A stretch of 64,000 nucleotides of DNA from Burkholderiaceae bacterium (lineage in GTDB: Bacteria > Pseudomonadota > Gammaproteobacteria > Burkholderiales > Burkholderiaceae_B): the NCBI GenBank assembly GCA_004322135.1, contig SCSG01000049.1:1-64000 (forward strand). Direction: 5' to 3'. The notes beneath the pieces were generated by a model. That model did not search any database. It worked only from the letters and a program-made list of their open reading frames with translations, and was not told where the DNA came from. Numbering within the stretch: the stretch's first letter is position 1; every line of letters begins with the position of its first letter. Position numbers and translations under genes: made by a program. Below, one piece after another: positions 17,663 through 25,858 of this stretch.

Positions 17663-18379
17663 ATGGCTACTTTCGTTTCCCCCGCCGCCTACGCGGCATC
17701 CCAGACCCTGGCCGCTCAAGGGCTGCCGGTCAAGCGTTCCCACATCTCCGAAGTGATCGCAGCCCTGCTGGGCTACCGTTCCTACGCGGCCTTGATGGTC
17801 GAAGAGGCGGACGCCGCCAAGGTTCTGCACCTGGACGATGCCGAAATTATCGTGCTCACTCAGGCGCTGGGCTTGGAGCGGGCCGCCAGCCTTGGCCTGC
17901 AAGGCCCGCCGACCATTGCAGCTTGTGTGGCCGCACTGAAAGCAACCGCCAGCAATGACGACACGCAGGTGTTCGACGGCTTGGTAGAGTTTTACGACCT
18001 CCACGCCCGGCAAGAGTTGGTCGAGGCTATCGCCTTCGATGATGCCGTTGCTGGCGTGATGGCCGGGAGCAACGCCACCTACCCCGGCGATCCCGAAATC
18101 GACGATGAGTGCCCGCCCACGCTGGATTTGTGGGGTGCCGTTGATGATTGGCGCATAGAGGCCGACGGCAAGATGGTGGGCGAGTATGACCCTGAAGGTG
18201 ATCGCATGTTCAACGGCGACACGCTGCATTGCCTCGGCTGGCTGCACTACCTGAAGGCCGGGCGAGCGGGTTTGGTGTTCTCGGAGAGCGGCGCCGGCGC
18301 GACATCGGACGATAGCTGGCGCGACGATGAGGACTACGGTGATCTGAGCGTTCCACCAGACACGCCCGACCACTTCTAA
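17663..18379 (+). CDS. Unrecognised protein (238 aa) of the island remnant
   Basis: I do not recognise a function. The ATG at 17663 has GGAG six bases upstream. The N-terminal 50 residues (AAQGLPVKRSHISEVIAALLGYRSYAAL) resemble the short helical domain found at the N-terminus of glyoxalase-related and other island proteins, in which a conserved SH...E...GYR.W/Y pattern occurs. The rest is acidic, soluble and without membrane segments. It is transcribed divergently from the higBA pair. Codon use is coherent, so it is probably a real gene. It likely came with the mobile element. Confidence 0.7.
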   Translation: MATFVSPAAYAASQTLAAQGLPVKRSHISEVIAALLGYRSYAALMVEEADAAKVLHLDDAEIIVLTQALGLERAASLGLQGPPTIAACVAALKATASNDDTQVFDGLVEFYDLHARQELVEAIAFDDAVAGVMAGSNATYPGDPEIDDECPPTLDLWGAVDDWRIEADGKMVGEYDPEGDRMFNGDTLHCLGWLHYLKAGRAGLVFSESGAGATSDDSWRDDEDYGDLSVPPDTPDHF

Positions 18380-18418
18380 CTTGGTGGAGACGAGCCCCCC
18401 CCTTGCCTTCCTTCTTGG

Positions 18419-19030
18419 CTACAGCGCAGCCAGGAACGGGAACTCTGCGTAGGCCATGCTCACGATCTCGTCGAAGGTCTGTTGGTCTTCGGTCGTGTGG
18501 GTTGCCAGGGTCAGGTAGTAATTCTGGCCCTGGTGCTGAGCGAATACGATCCACTCACCCGTTAGCCTGCCCAGGCCCCCACGTTCTTCTAAGGCGCCAT
18601 GCGATACGGCATGGGCTAATTCCTCAACCATCTCTCGAGTGACTGTCGGCGAACGCGCTGGGTCGAAGACACTTCGGACAGTCTCTTCAAGCCGTTTGCC
18701 CTGCATGTGCGTAGCAATGTTATGGCCAACGAACCGGGCTGAGAAGAAATGCTTGTGCCATAACCCTTTCAACGGTGGCCGGGTGAAAAGAGTGGCTGGC
18801 TTGGTGCGCATGTCTAGGTGAGGCAATTCTTCCAGAGCCTTCAATTCTTCAACAATGAATTCAGGCTCAACCCCCTGCCATTGGTAGAACGCCAGCTTGA
18901 GCATGAACAGCATGGAGTAGCGGCCCGATGCGATGTCATCCAGGCCAAGGAACGCTGCGAACTGCGCCAGCTTTTCTTCCGCCGCGCGAAATACCCTGCC
19001 ATCATCCATGTTGATGCCATAGGTGCCCAT
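18419..19030 (-). CDS. Unrecognised protein (203 aa) of the island remnant
   Basis: I cannot assign a function. It is a soluble protein without signal peptide or membrane helices, rich in aromatic and histidine residues in the middle (residues 80-105, GLWHKHFFSARFVGHN). It ends in an alpha/beta-like segment. The ATG at 19030 has a weak GAGAG upstream. It converges on the plus-strand gene ending at 18379. Directly upstream lies the last 18 codons of another gene (stop at 19049-19051), which suggests it once belonged to an operon that has been mostly deleted. Confidence 0.7.
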   Translation of the reverse strand: MGTYGINMDDGRVFRAAEEKLAQFAAFLGLDDIASGRYSMLFMLKLAFYQWQGVEPEFIVEELKALEELPHLDMRTKPATLFTRPPLKGLWHKHFFSARFVGHNIATHMQGKRLEETVRSVFDPARSPTVTREMVEELAHAVSHGALEERGGLGRLTGEWIVFAQHQGQNYYLTLATHTTEDQQTFDEIVSMAYAEFPFLAAL

Positions 19031-19062
19031 GATGCTCTCGGCCCGTGATCAGGCCGACTTTT

Positions 19063-19665
19063 TCAACACGTCGCGGTTGATCTCGAACCCCTCGCGCACC
19101 ACCTGGCCGCAGCAATCTCAATGGGACGGCACAGCGTCCACCACATCAAGCGGAATGCGCAGGCCGTCTCGAACTTAACCCCGTGGCCGTCAAAGTCGCG
19201 CAGCAGTTGCCCGACCTCTTCAGGCGTGAGAGGGCGCTTGTGCTGGGTCTTGTTGGCTGGGAGCGCCTTGCTCACGGGATAGGTCGGGTCTGTTTCGGCG
19301 CGAAGAGTGGACACCGCCAGCTCGAACACGCCGGACATGGTGCGCTTGGCCTCCGCCGCCACGCTCGGCCCGCTCTTCTTAGCAGCCGCCTTCAGCACGT
19401 CGAGGATATGCGCCGGCGTGATCTGCTTGACGGGCAGCATGCCGATTTTCGGAAAGACCACACGGGCCAACATGTCGAGCCGACGCTTCTTGGTGATCGG
19501 CTCCCACGTCTTGAGCGCCACCCACTCGCGCGCCACGGCCTCGAAGGTGTTGGCACTGTCCTGCTCGCGCTTCACGCGCTCCAGTTGGCGATTATGGGCG
19601 GGGTTGATGCCCTGCTTGACCAGTGCGCGCGCCTTGAATGAACGTGGATGAACAGTACGTTCCAC
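19063..19665 (-). pseudogene. P4-like tyrosine integrase, truncated at both ends
   Basis: The readable 200 residues match the core-binding domain and start of the catalytic domain of P4-family integrases (ARALVKQGINPAHNRQ, then NTFEAVAREWV, KRRLDMLARVVFPKIG and LMWWTLCRPIEIAAARW). The first catalytic arginine is in TLCRP. The N-terminal DUF4102 domain is missing: the frame begins directly at the ychF stop codon. The C-terminal half with the remaining catalytic residues and tyrosine is missing too. After ARW the sequence switches to the out-of-frame end of another gene (REGFEINRDVLKKSA). The enzyme cannot be active. Confidence 0.85.
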
Positions 19666-20757
19666 TTAGACGTTGAACAGAAAATTCATCACATCCCCGT
19701 CCTGGACCACGTATTCCTTGCCTTCGGCGCGCATCTTGCCGGCCTCCTTGGCGCCGTGCTCGCCTTTGCAGGCGACGAAGTCTTCGTATGAAATGGTCTG
19801 AGCCCGTATGAAGCCGCGCTCGAAATCCGTGTGGATGACGCCGGCCGCCTTGGGGCCGGTATCGCCGATGTGAATAGTCCAGGCGCGGACTTCCTTGGGG
19901 CCGACGGTGAAATAGGTTTGCAGGCCCAACAAGGTGTAGGCAGCGCGAATTACGCGGTTAAGGCCCGGTTCTGTCATGCCCATGTCGGCCAGGAAGGCAT
20001 TTCTGTCTTCGGCATCCAGCTCGCCGATTTCGGCCTCCACCGCCGCGCACACTGCCACGACGGGCGCATTCTCGGCCTGTGCGTATTCTTGCACTGCTTC
20101 AAGATGGGGGTTGGCGGAAAAGCCATCTTCCTTGACGTTGGCCACGTACATGCAGCGCTTGGCAGTAATGAAGCAGTATTGCCGGATCAGGGCCAGTTCT
20201 TCGGCGTCCAGCGGCAGCGAACGAATGGTACGAACTTCGTTCAATGCGGCCACAACTTTTTCAAGCACTGCCACAAGCTTGATGCCTTCCTTGTCTCCCG
20301 CACGAGCCGTTTTCTGATTACGCAACAACGCCTTCTCGGCCGTGGCCAGATCGGCCAGCGCCAACTCCGTGTTGATAACGTCAATATCCGAAATCGGATC
20401 GATGCGCCCCGCCACGTGAATGACGTTCGAATCTTCAAAGCAGCGCACGACATGCACGATTGCGTCTGTTTCGCGAATATTGGCCAGAAACTGATTGCCC
20501 AGCCCCTCGCCCTTGGACGCGCCAGCGACCAGACCCGCGATGTCAACGAACTCGACCACGGCGGGTACGACACGTTCCGGCTTGGCAATTTCGGCCAGCG
20601 CGGCCAGGCGATCATCGGGCACCTCTACCACGCCGACGTTCGGCTCGATGGTGCAGAACGGGTAATTCGCCGCCTCGATACCAGCCTTGGTCAGCGCATT
20701 GAAAAGGGTGGATTTGCCAACGTTGGGTAAACCAACAATGCCACATTGCAGAGCCAT
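19666..20757 (-). CDS. ychF: Redox-regulated P-loop ATPase YchF (OLA1 family)
   Basis: The full-length 363-residue protein begins with [17 protein letters not shown] (P-loop at about 10-17). It has the G-domain switch [17 protein letters not shown] and a NVKED specificity motif, a helical insertion, and a C-terminal TGS domain ending in [15 protein letters not shown]. YchF hydrolyses ATP rather than GTP and binds ribosomes. The ATG at 20757 follows AGGATATTC. Its normal downstream neighbour has been replaced by an integrase fragment that starts at the next base after the stop codon. Confidence 0.96.
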   Translation of the reverse strand: MALQCGIVGLPNVGKSTLFNALTKAGIEAANYPFCTIEPNVGVVEVPDDRLAALAEIAKPERVVPAVVEFVDIAGLVAGASKGEGLGNQFLANIRETDAIVHVVRCFEDSNVIHVAGRIDPISDIDVINTELALADLATAEKALLRNQKTARAGDKEGIKLVAVLEKVVAALNEVRTIRSLPLDAEELALIRQYCFITAKRCMYVANVKEDGFSANPHLEAVQEYAQAENAPVVAVCAAVEAEIGELDAEDRNAFLADMGMTEPGLNRVIRAAYTLLGLQTYFTVGPKEVRAWTIHIGDTGPKAAGVIHTDFERGFIRAQTISYEDFVACKGEHGAKEAGKMRAEGKEYVVQDGDVMNFLFNV

Positions 20758-20903
20758 GAATATCCTGTAAATTCAACTAAAGCCATGAAGGATGCGTCGG
20801 GCAAGGCTGTACGGCCGTATGACGGCCAGATGGCACGTTGCCCAAATCATCCGTGGAAGACAGCATTTTACCGTGTGCGGGCACCCCATTGGCCCGGCGG
20901 CCC

Positions 20904-21680
20904 TCAGGTCGCCAGCAGATGTGGCACCGTATGCAGCACAACCCACACGATAAGCAGCGGGCCCGTATTGAAGAGCCCATGCAGCAACATCGAAGCACCG
21001 ATGCCGCGCTTTACCCGCTGCCAGCCCAACACCAGTCCCGTCAGCCACTGAGGCAGCACAAGCAGCGGCATCAGCCAATACGGCGTGTGATTCAGCGAGA
21101 AGTTGTGTAAATGAACTGCTGCAAAAAGCAGGCAAGACGCGTGGAAAACCCAGGGGAACAACGCCAGGTAGACTCGGCGACGTGACCAGGGCAAAAGCCC
21201 GCCGTCCATGCGTGAAGACCGTAGCTCCACCCATCGGCACCACACAACCACCACCGCAAGCAGCATGGCCGTTGGCCAGGTCGGTCCAGTGACCATGATC
21301 ACCGCTGCGGCCGGCACCACCCACACGGCCTGACCCAGACGCCGCAAACCGTAGCGGAACACCAGTTCTTCGACAATGGGCGCCCACACGATGGCCTGCA
21401 GCCAGGGAATATTGAACAGGCTCATGTGGTGCTGAGCACCCCCCGCACCCGCCGCGATAAACGCAATGGGCCCAAGAAACACTATATTGATGACCCACAG
21501 AAACGCCGCCCACTGCCACAGCCGACGCAAGGGTAACTGCACGAGCCAGTCCGCCTCCCAGCTGCCACGACCGGTACGGCGGCCAGGCAGGCGCGGCGCC
21601 AGACGCGGCCGCCTCAGGAACCGTATGAATTCCCCGAATTCATCGCGAAACCGGGCCGCGGCCAGGCCAGCGTCAGACAC
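20904..21680 (-). CDS. CPBP-family intramembrane metalloprotease (type II CAAX prenyl endopeptidase-like)
   Basis: A 258-residue membrane protein with about six to seven hydrophobic segments. The three CPBP motifs are present: EELVFR (EExxxR), FAAVH (FxxxH) and HGLFN (HxxxN). These build the intramembrane metal site. I chose the GTG at 21680, preceded by GAAGG; it overlaps the last eight bases of pth. The longer frame from 21788 lies inside pth. Bacterial members cleave membrane peptides or act in immunity or stress; no target is evident here. Confidence 0.85.
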   Translation of the reverse strand: MSDAGLAAARFRDEFGEFIRFLRRPRLAPRLPGRRTGRGSWEADWLVQLPLRRLWQWAAFLWVINIVFLGPIAFIAAGAGGAQHHMSLFNIPWLQAIVWAPIVEELVFRYGLRRLGQAVWVVPAAAVIMVTGPTWPTAMLLAVVVVWCRWVELRSSRMDGGLLPWSRRRVYLALFPWVFHASCLLFAAVHLHNFSLNHTPYWLMPLLVLPQWLTGLVLGWQRVKRGIGASMLLHGLFNTGPLLIVWVVLHTVPHLLAT

Positions 21681-22269
21681 TATTGCCTTCGTGCAGTTGC
21701 TGCTTGGCGGTTTCGTAATCCCCTTGCAGCAAAAGAGGCAACGCCGCACGGCAGCGATCGATAACGCCTTCGATAGCCTTGAGCTCATCGCGCCGCGGCG
21801 GGCTCAACACAAAATCCACCACCTGCTGGGCCAGACCCAGCGAACGTGGATGCCCGATGCCCACACGCATGCGCCAGAAATCGGGACTGCCAAACGCAGC
21901 CTGAATATCGCGCAAACCATTGTGCCCGGCATGCCCACCACCCTGCTTGATCTTGACCTGTCCCGGCGGCAGGTCAAGCTCGTCATGCAGCACCAATACC
22001 TCTTCGGGGGCCAGCTTGTAAAAGCGCAATAGCGCACCCGCGGCCTGGCCCGAGCGGTTCATGAATGTCATCGGCTTGGCCAGCACGACCACAGCGCCAT
22101 CGAAGCGACCCTTGGCCACACAGGCGGAAAAGCCCTTCTCAAGAGAAAAGCTGGCCTTGAAATCGTCGGCCAAGTGGTCCGCCAGCCAAAACCCCGCATT
22201 GTGACGCGTGGCTTCGTACTCTGGGCCGGGATTGCCAAGCCCGATAATCAGGCGAATGGAAGGCTTCAT
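21673..22269 (-). CDS. pth: Peptidyl-tRNA hydrolase
   Basis: The protein has 198 residues, the usual Pth length. It recycles tRNA from prematurely released peptidyl-tRNA. Conserved features are [22 protein letters not shown] with the catalytic His near residue 25, [10 protein letters not shown], and [11 protein letters not shown] followed by [13 protein letters not shown]. The ATG at 22269 gives the standard N-terminus (MKPSIRL); the upstream GTG at 22305 would add twelve unusual residues. It lies downstream of rplY, from which a strong terminator separates it, so it probably has its own promoter. Confidence 0.95.
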   Translation of the reverse strand: MKPSIRLIIGLGNPGPEYEATRHNAGFWLADHLADDFKASFSLEKGFSACVAKGRFDGAVVVLAKPMTFMNRSGQAAGALLRFYKLAPEEVLVLHDELDLPPGQVKIKQGGGHAGHNGLRDIQAAFGSPDFWRMRVGIGHPRSLGLAQQVVDFVLSPPRRDELKAIEGVIDRCRAALPLLLQGDYETAKQQLHEGNSV

Positions 22270-22336
22270 GGGCAGCTTTGCTAAAAACGCGTAGCCCGGA
22301 TCCACGGAATGATTCCGACGTCAGGCACGCAGAGAT

Positions 22337-22378
22337 TCTAAAACAAAGCCCCCCAAGAGCGATGTCAGCGGGGGGCTT
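22337..22378 (-). terminator. Intrinsic terminator downstream of rplY
   Basis: A nine-base-pair GC-rich stem (AAGCCCCCC at 22346-22354 pairing with GGGGGGCTT at 22370-22378) is followed on the minus strand by TTTGTTTT. It lies between the rplY stop and the pth start. Confidence 0.8.
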
Positions 22379-22434
22379 GCGCGCCCTTTTGCGACCGACT
22401 CCGGCCGCGAAAGGGTGCAGTGAGGCACGACGCC

Positions 22435-23079
22435 TTATTCGGCTGCAGGCGCGTCGGGTGCCGGCGGCGTTGCGGCATCACCAGCCGGTTTTGCCACATC
22501 CTCTTCTTCGTCCGCGGCAGACTTGATTGGTGCCGAAGCCAGGGCCGGATTGCCGTCGCCACCGCGTGCGACAAAGGTCACGCCCTTGGGCAGGGTCGTA
22601 TCGGACAGGTGGAACGTTGCACCGGCTTCCAGGGTGCCCAGGTCAACCACGATGGAAGCGGGCAAATCGCCCGGCAAGCAGGAAATTTCGAGCTCGGTGA
22701 CCAGATGGCTGATGACGGTCTTGCCTACCTTGACGGCCGGCGAGTCATTGCCATTGATGAAGTGCAAAGGCACGCGCGTGGTAAGAGCCTGCGTTGCATC
22801 GACACGCTGGAAATCAAGGTGAAGCACCAATTGCTTGTAGGGATGCCACTGAACCGAACGCAACAGGACCTGTTCAGCCTTGCCTTCGAGATCCATGCTG
22901 AGGATGGACGCGTGAAACTCTTCCTTGCGCAACGCATGGTAGATTTCGTTGTGATCAAGTTCGATATTCAGTGGCTGTGCCTTGCCGCCATAGACAATGG
23001 CAGGGACACGGCCAGCGTGGCGCAGGCGGCGGCTCGCACTCGTACCCTGTACGCTACGCAAAGTGGCATTAAATTTCAT
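22435..23079 (-). CDS. rplY: 50S ribosomal protein L25/general stress protein Ctc
   Basis: A 214-residue two-domain Ctc-type L25. The N-terminal 5S rRNA-binding domain (MKFNATLRSVQGTSASRRLR, then PAIVYGG) is followed by a C-terminal beta domain and an Ala/Pro/acidic tail (DEEEDVAKPAGDAAT). The ATG at 23079 is preceded by GGAG. The neighbours are prs upstream and pth downstream, the common betaproteobacterial order. Confidence 0.95.
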   Translation of the reverse strand: MKFNATLRSVQGTSASRRLRHAGRVPAIVYGGKAQPLNIELDHNEIYHALRKEEFHASILSMDLEGKAEQVLLRSVQWHPYKQLVLHLDFQRVDATQALTTRVPLHFINGNDSPAVKVGKTVISHLVTELEISCLPGDLPASIVVDLGTLEAGATFHLSDTTLPKGVTFVARGGDGNPALASAPIKSAADEEEDVAKPAGDAATPPAPDAPAAE

Positions 23080-23149
23080 GGAAAACTCCAAAACATAGGG
23101 CGTTCAAGCCCAGTTGAAAATCGCAACGCCAGATGGCGTCGCGGTGTAT

Positions 23150-23177
23150 CGTTGCCTGCCGCGACCAGCAGGCAACG
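23150..23177 (-). terminator. Possible stem downstream of prs (no U-tract)
   Basis: A perfect ten-base stem (CGTTGCCTGC and GCAGGCAACG) with an eight-base loop lies ten bases after the prs stop codon. No T-run follows, so it may be an mRNA-protecting structure or a processing site between prs and rplY rather than a true terminator. Confidence 0.4.
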
Positions 23178-23186
23178 GAATTACAT

Positions 23187-24137
23187 TCAATCAACAAACA
23201 ACGAACTGACCGATTCCGCGTTGGAAATACGCAGCATGGTTTCGCCCAACAGCGAAGCACACGACAGCTGGCGAATCTTTCCGCAGGCGCGCGCTTCTTC
23301 GGACAACGGAATGGTGTCGGTCACCACCAGTTCGTTGAGCTCGGATTCAACAACCCTGGCCACCGCACCACCCGAAAGCACCGCGTGGGTGCAATACGCA
23401 TACACACCTGTCGCACCACGAACCTTCAAGGCCTGAGCTGCCTTGCACAACGTGCCGGCCGTATCGACCATGTCGTCCATGATGACGCAGGTACGCCCAT
23501 CGATTTCGCCAATGATGTTCATGACCTCTGACACATTTGCTCGTGGACGACGCTTGTCGATGATGGCCAGATCGGCTTCAAGCTGCTTGGCCAGCGCACG
23601 TGCGCGCACCACACCGCCAATATCGGGCGACACCACGACGACGTTCTGGTAGTTGCGGCGCCAGATATCACCCAGCAGCACCGGACTGGCGTAGACGTTA
23701 TCGACAGGAATATCGAAAAACCCCTGGATCTGATCGGCGTGCAGGTCCATGGTCATGACGCGGTCAACACCTGCCACCTGCAGCATATTGGCCACGACCT
23801 TGGCCGAAATGGCTACGCGCGCCGAACGCGGGCGGCGGTCCTGGCGCGCATAGCCGAAGTACGGCATGGCAGCGGTAATGCGCCCTGCAGAAGCGCGACG
23901 CAACGCATCGACCATGACCATGACTTCCATGAGGTTGTCATTGGTCGGCGCGCAAGTGGGCTGCAGGACAAAGACGTCTTTTCCGCGAACATTTTCATTG
24001 ATTTCAACCATGACCTCGCCGTCGGAAAAACGACCTACTGTCATTTTCCCCAACGACATGTCCAGATGATTGACGACATCGACCGCCAGGCGTGGGTTGG
24101 CAGTGCCGGTAAAAATCATGAATCTGTCGTTGGTCAT
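23187..24137 (-). CDS. prs: Ribose-phosphate pyrophosphokinase (PRPP synthase)
   Basis: A 316-residue class I enzyme that makes PRPP from ribose 5-phosphate and ATP for nucleotide, His and Trp synthesis. It has the flexible-loop region [16 protein letters not shown], the metal and ATP site [17 protein letters not shown], the ribose phosphate loop [14 protein letters not shown], and the PRPP-binding motif [14 protein letters not shown]. It lies downstream of tRNA-Gln and ispE on the same strand, an order typical of this bacterial group. The ribosome site upstream of ATG 24137 is weak. Confidence 0.96.
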   Translation of the reverse strand: MTNDRFMIFTGTANPRLAVDVVNHLDMSLGKMTVGRFSDGEVMVEINENVRGKDVFVLQPTCAPTNDNLMEVMVMVDALRRASAGRITAAMPYFGYARQDRRPRSARVAISAKVVANMLQVAGVDRVMTMDLHADQIQGFFDIPVDNVYASPVLLGDIWRRNYQNVVVVSPDIGGVVRARALAKQLEADLAIIDKRRPRANVSEVMNIIGEIDGRTCVIMDDMVDTAGTLCKAAQALKVRGATGVYAYCTHAVLSGGAVARVVESELNELVVTDTIPLSEEARACGKIRQLSCASLLGETMLRISNAESVSSLFVD

Positions 24138-24248
24138 GGTGGAAATATAGGTTCCAAAGCGTTAAACAACAAAGCTGTTGACCAGCGCCCCTGTTTGAGG
24201 CGACTCAACAGCCTGTTTAACCGCAAGCCTGCGACAGGCCAGGGATGC

Positions 24249-24325
24249 TGGCTGGGGAAGAAGGATTCGAACCTTCGCATGCTGGAATCAAAATCCAGTG
24301 CCTTAACCAGCTTGGCGATTCCCCA
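24249..24325 (-). tRNA. tRNA-Gln (anticodon TTG)
   Basis: The minus strand reads TGGGGAA at the 5' end and TTCCCCA at the 3' end (seven-base acceptor stem), followed by G and an encoded CCA. The anticodon stem-loop is CTGGA-TTTTGAT-TCCAG with TTG at positions 34-36. The T-loop contains GGTTCGAATCC. It sits between ispE and prs. Confidence 0.97.
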
Positions 24326-24326
24326 A

Positions 24327-25262
24327 TTAACTGTGCTGCCAGTGCCGAAGCGGATGATCGACAAGACCCGGGCAAGCCCAGGCATTCTTGATCACCGCTT
24401 TACCACCGCTGCCGCTTTCGCAGCGTATTTTACCGAGAATTTCCCGCTGGCAACCAGCGGCTTGTTCCAGGCTTGCGAATTCAGTAAAAAGGCAGGCGCC
24501 CGACCCTGTCATCCTGGACGGCACACCGTGCTCAAGCAGCCACTCGGAAGCGCTGCGAACAACAGGATATTTGCCAAAAACAACCGGCTCCAGATCGTTG
24601 TGACCAAAGCCCAGAAGGCGGCCTTGCGAGCTCCCCAACGGCAAGCCGGCCCGCGCCTGCTGCCAGTCAGCAAAGACCGACATTTTGATGCACACTGAAT
24701 TTCTTGTCAAATCAGGGGCCGAGAAAACTGCTGCCGTGGCAACCTCCTGACAAGGCTGCACAATAAGATAAGCGCACTCCGGCACGGTTACCGGACTTAG
24801 GATTTCGCCCACACCTTCAGCGAACGCCGGCTGCCCAAAGACAAAAACCGGCACATCCGCCCCCAGCGGCAAGGCCAGCCGCATAAGATCCTGGCGCGAC
24901 AGCCGCGTGTCCCAAAGGCGATTCAGCGCGACGAGCGTGCTGGCCGCATCGCTGGACCCCCCGCCCAGCCCGGCTCCAACGGGTATGCTCTTGACATAGT
25001 GAATCTGTACCCCCTGTTGCACGCCCGTTGCCCGCTGCAGCGCCCTGGCGGCACGCACGACCAGATCTTCATCGGGCGGCAGACCATAATGGGTACCGTC
25101 ACGAACAATGTGTCCGTCCGCACGCAAGTCGAAATTCAACGTGTCGTATAAGCCGACAAAGCGGAACACCGATTGCAATAAATGGTAACCGTCAGGGCGG
25201 CGGCCCACGACGTGCAAAAAAAGATTGAGCTTGGCGGGCGCCAGAACATCGTACAGTGACAC
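24327..25262 (-). CDS. ispE: 4-diphosphocytidyl-2-C-methyl-D-erythritol kinase
   Basis: A GHMP kinase of 311 residues acting in the non-mevalonate isoprenoid pathway. It has N-terminal PAKLNLFLHVVGRRPDGYH, the ATP-binding loop PVGAGLGGGSSDAAS, and a C-terminal MTGSGACLF glycine motif. It starts at GTG 25262, preceded by GGAGG. It is 14 bases downstream of lolB, and its stop lies next to the tRNA-Gln 5' end at 24325. The C-terminal tail of about 25 residues beyond the fold is longer than in E. coli. Confidence 0.95.
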   Translation of the reverse strand: MSLYDVLAPAKLNLFLHVVGRRPDGYHLLQSVFRFVGLYDTLNFDLRADGHIVRDGTHYGLPPDEDLVVRAARALQRATGVQQGVQIHYVKSIPVGAGLGGGSSDAASTLVALNRLWDTRLSRQDLMRLALPLGADVPVFVFGQPAFAEGVGEILSPVTVPECAYLIVQPCQEVATAAVFSAPDLTRNSVCIKMSVFADWQQARAGLPLGSSQGRLLGFGHNDLEPVVFGKYPVVRSASEWLLEHGVPSRMTGSGACLFTEFASLEQAAGCQREILGKIRCESGSGGKAVIKNAWACPGLVDHPLRHWQHS

Positions 25263-25276
25263 GTGCCCCCTCCGGG

Positions 25277-25858
25277 TTAGTCGCCGTCTATGACCAGGCG
25301 GACACTGATATCGCGATCCGCTTCGTCGCGCTCAAGCTTCAGAAGGCGCGGACCAAGACTGTCGTAGCGCGACAGCGCCACCCGCCAGCCCGCCTGGTCG
25401 AACGTCTCGACATTTCCAGCAGCATCTTTGTGCAGCCCACTGACAGGCTCCTGGCCGGTTTGGCCACGCAACCAGTCGCGCAGTCCGGAAACAGGGACCG
25501 GGCTGCCAAGAACCTGAGCCACGAGGGCGCTGGGGCTGGCGGCTCGCTCGACCTCACCGTTACTTCGTGTCATGACGGACAAACCGGGCAGTACCTGAAC
25601 GCGCGCCAGGGTGCTGCCCAGCGGGTTGGCCAGATCAAGGATGAGTTCGCTGCCAGTATCGTGCCACGCAAATCCGCCCTGTACGGCATCCTGCCGGCTA
25701 TCGTGATAGTTGACGCTGACGGCAAAACGACCGGTGCGGTCGAATGCCGCCTCATTACCAGGCCCGATGATCTTGTGTGGTGTTGCGCACGCGGCAAGAA
25801 GCAGGGACAACGCACCCGCCACCAACCAGACACGCCAGCGTTCGCCCCAGCCAGCCAT
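25277..25858 (-). CDS. lolB: Outer-membrane lipoprotein LolB
   Basis: A 193-residue lipoprotein with signal segment WLVAGALSLLLAAC, where the cysteine of the lipobox is acylated. LolB receives lipoproteins from LolA and inserts them in the outer membrane. Family features include FAVSVNYHDSRQDAVQGGFAW and GLRDWLRG near the middle. The ATG at 25858 overlaps the TPR gene stop by one base (TGATG). The longer frame to 25975 lies inside the TPR gene. The next gene is ispE, the usual pairing. Confidence 0.9.
   Translation of the reverse strand: MAGWGERWRVWLVAGALSLLLAACATPHKIIGPGNEAAFDRTGRFAVSVNYHDSRQDAVQGGFAWHDTGSELILDLANPLGSTLARVQVLPGLSVMTRSNGEVERAASPSALVAQVLGSPVPVSGLRDWLRGQTGQEPVSGLHKDAAGNVETFDQAGWRVALSRYDSLGPRLLKLERDEADRDISVRLVIDGD

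Noticed and set aside
17444-18373. Minus-strand frame of 309 codons opposite the island protein at 17663
   Set aside because: The plus-strand frame has a ribosome site, an acidic, balanced composition and a recognisable N-terminal motif. The minus frame is a mirror shadow.
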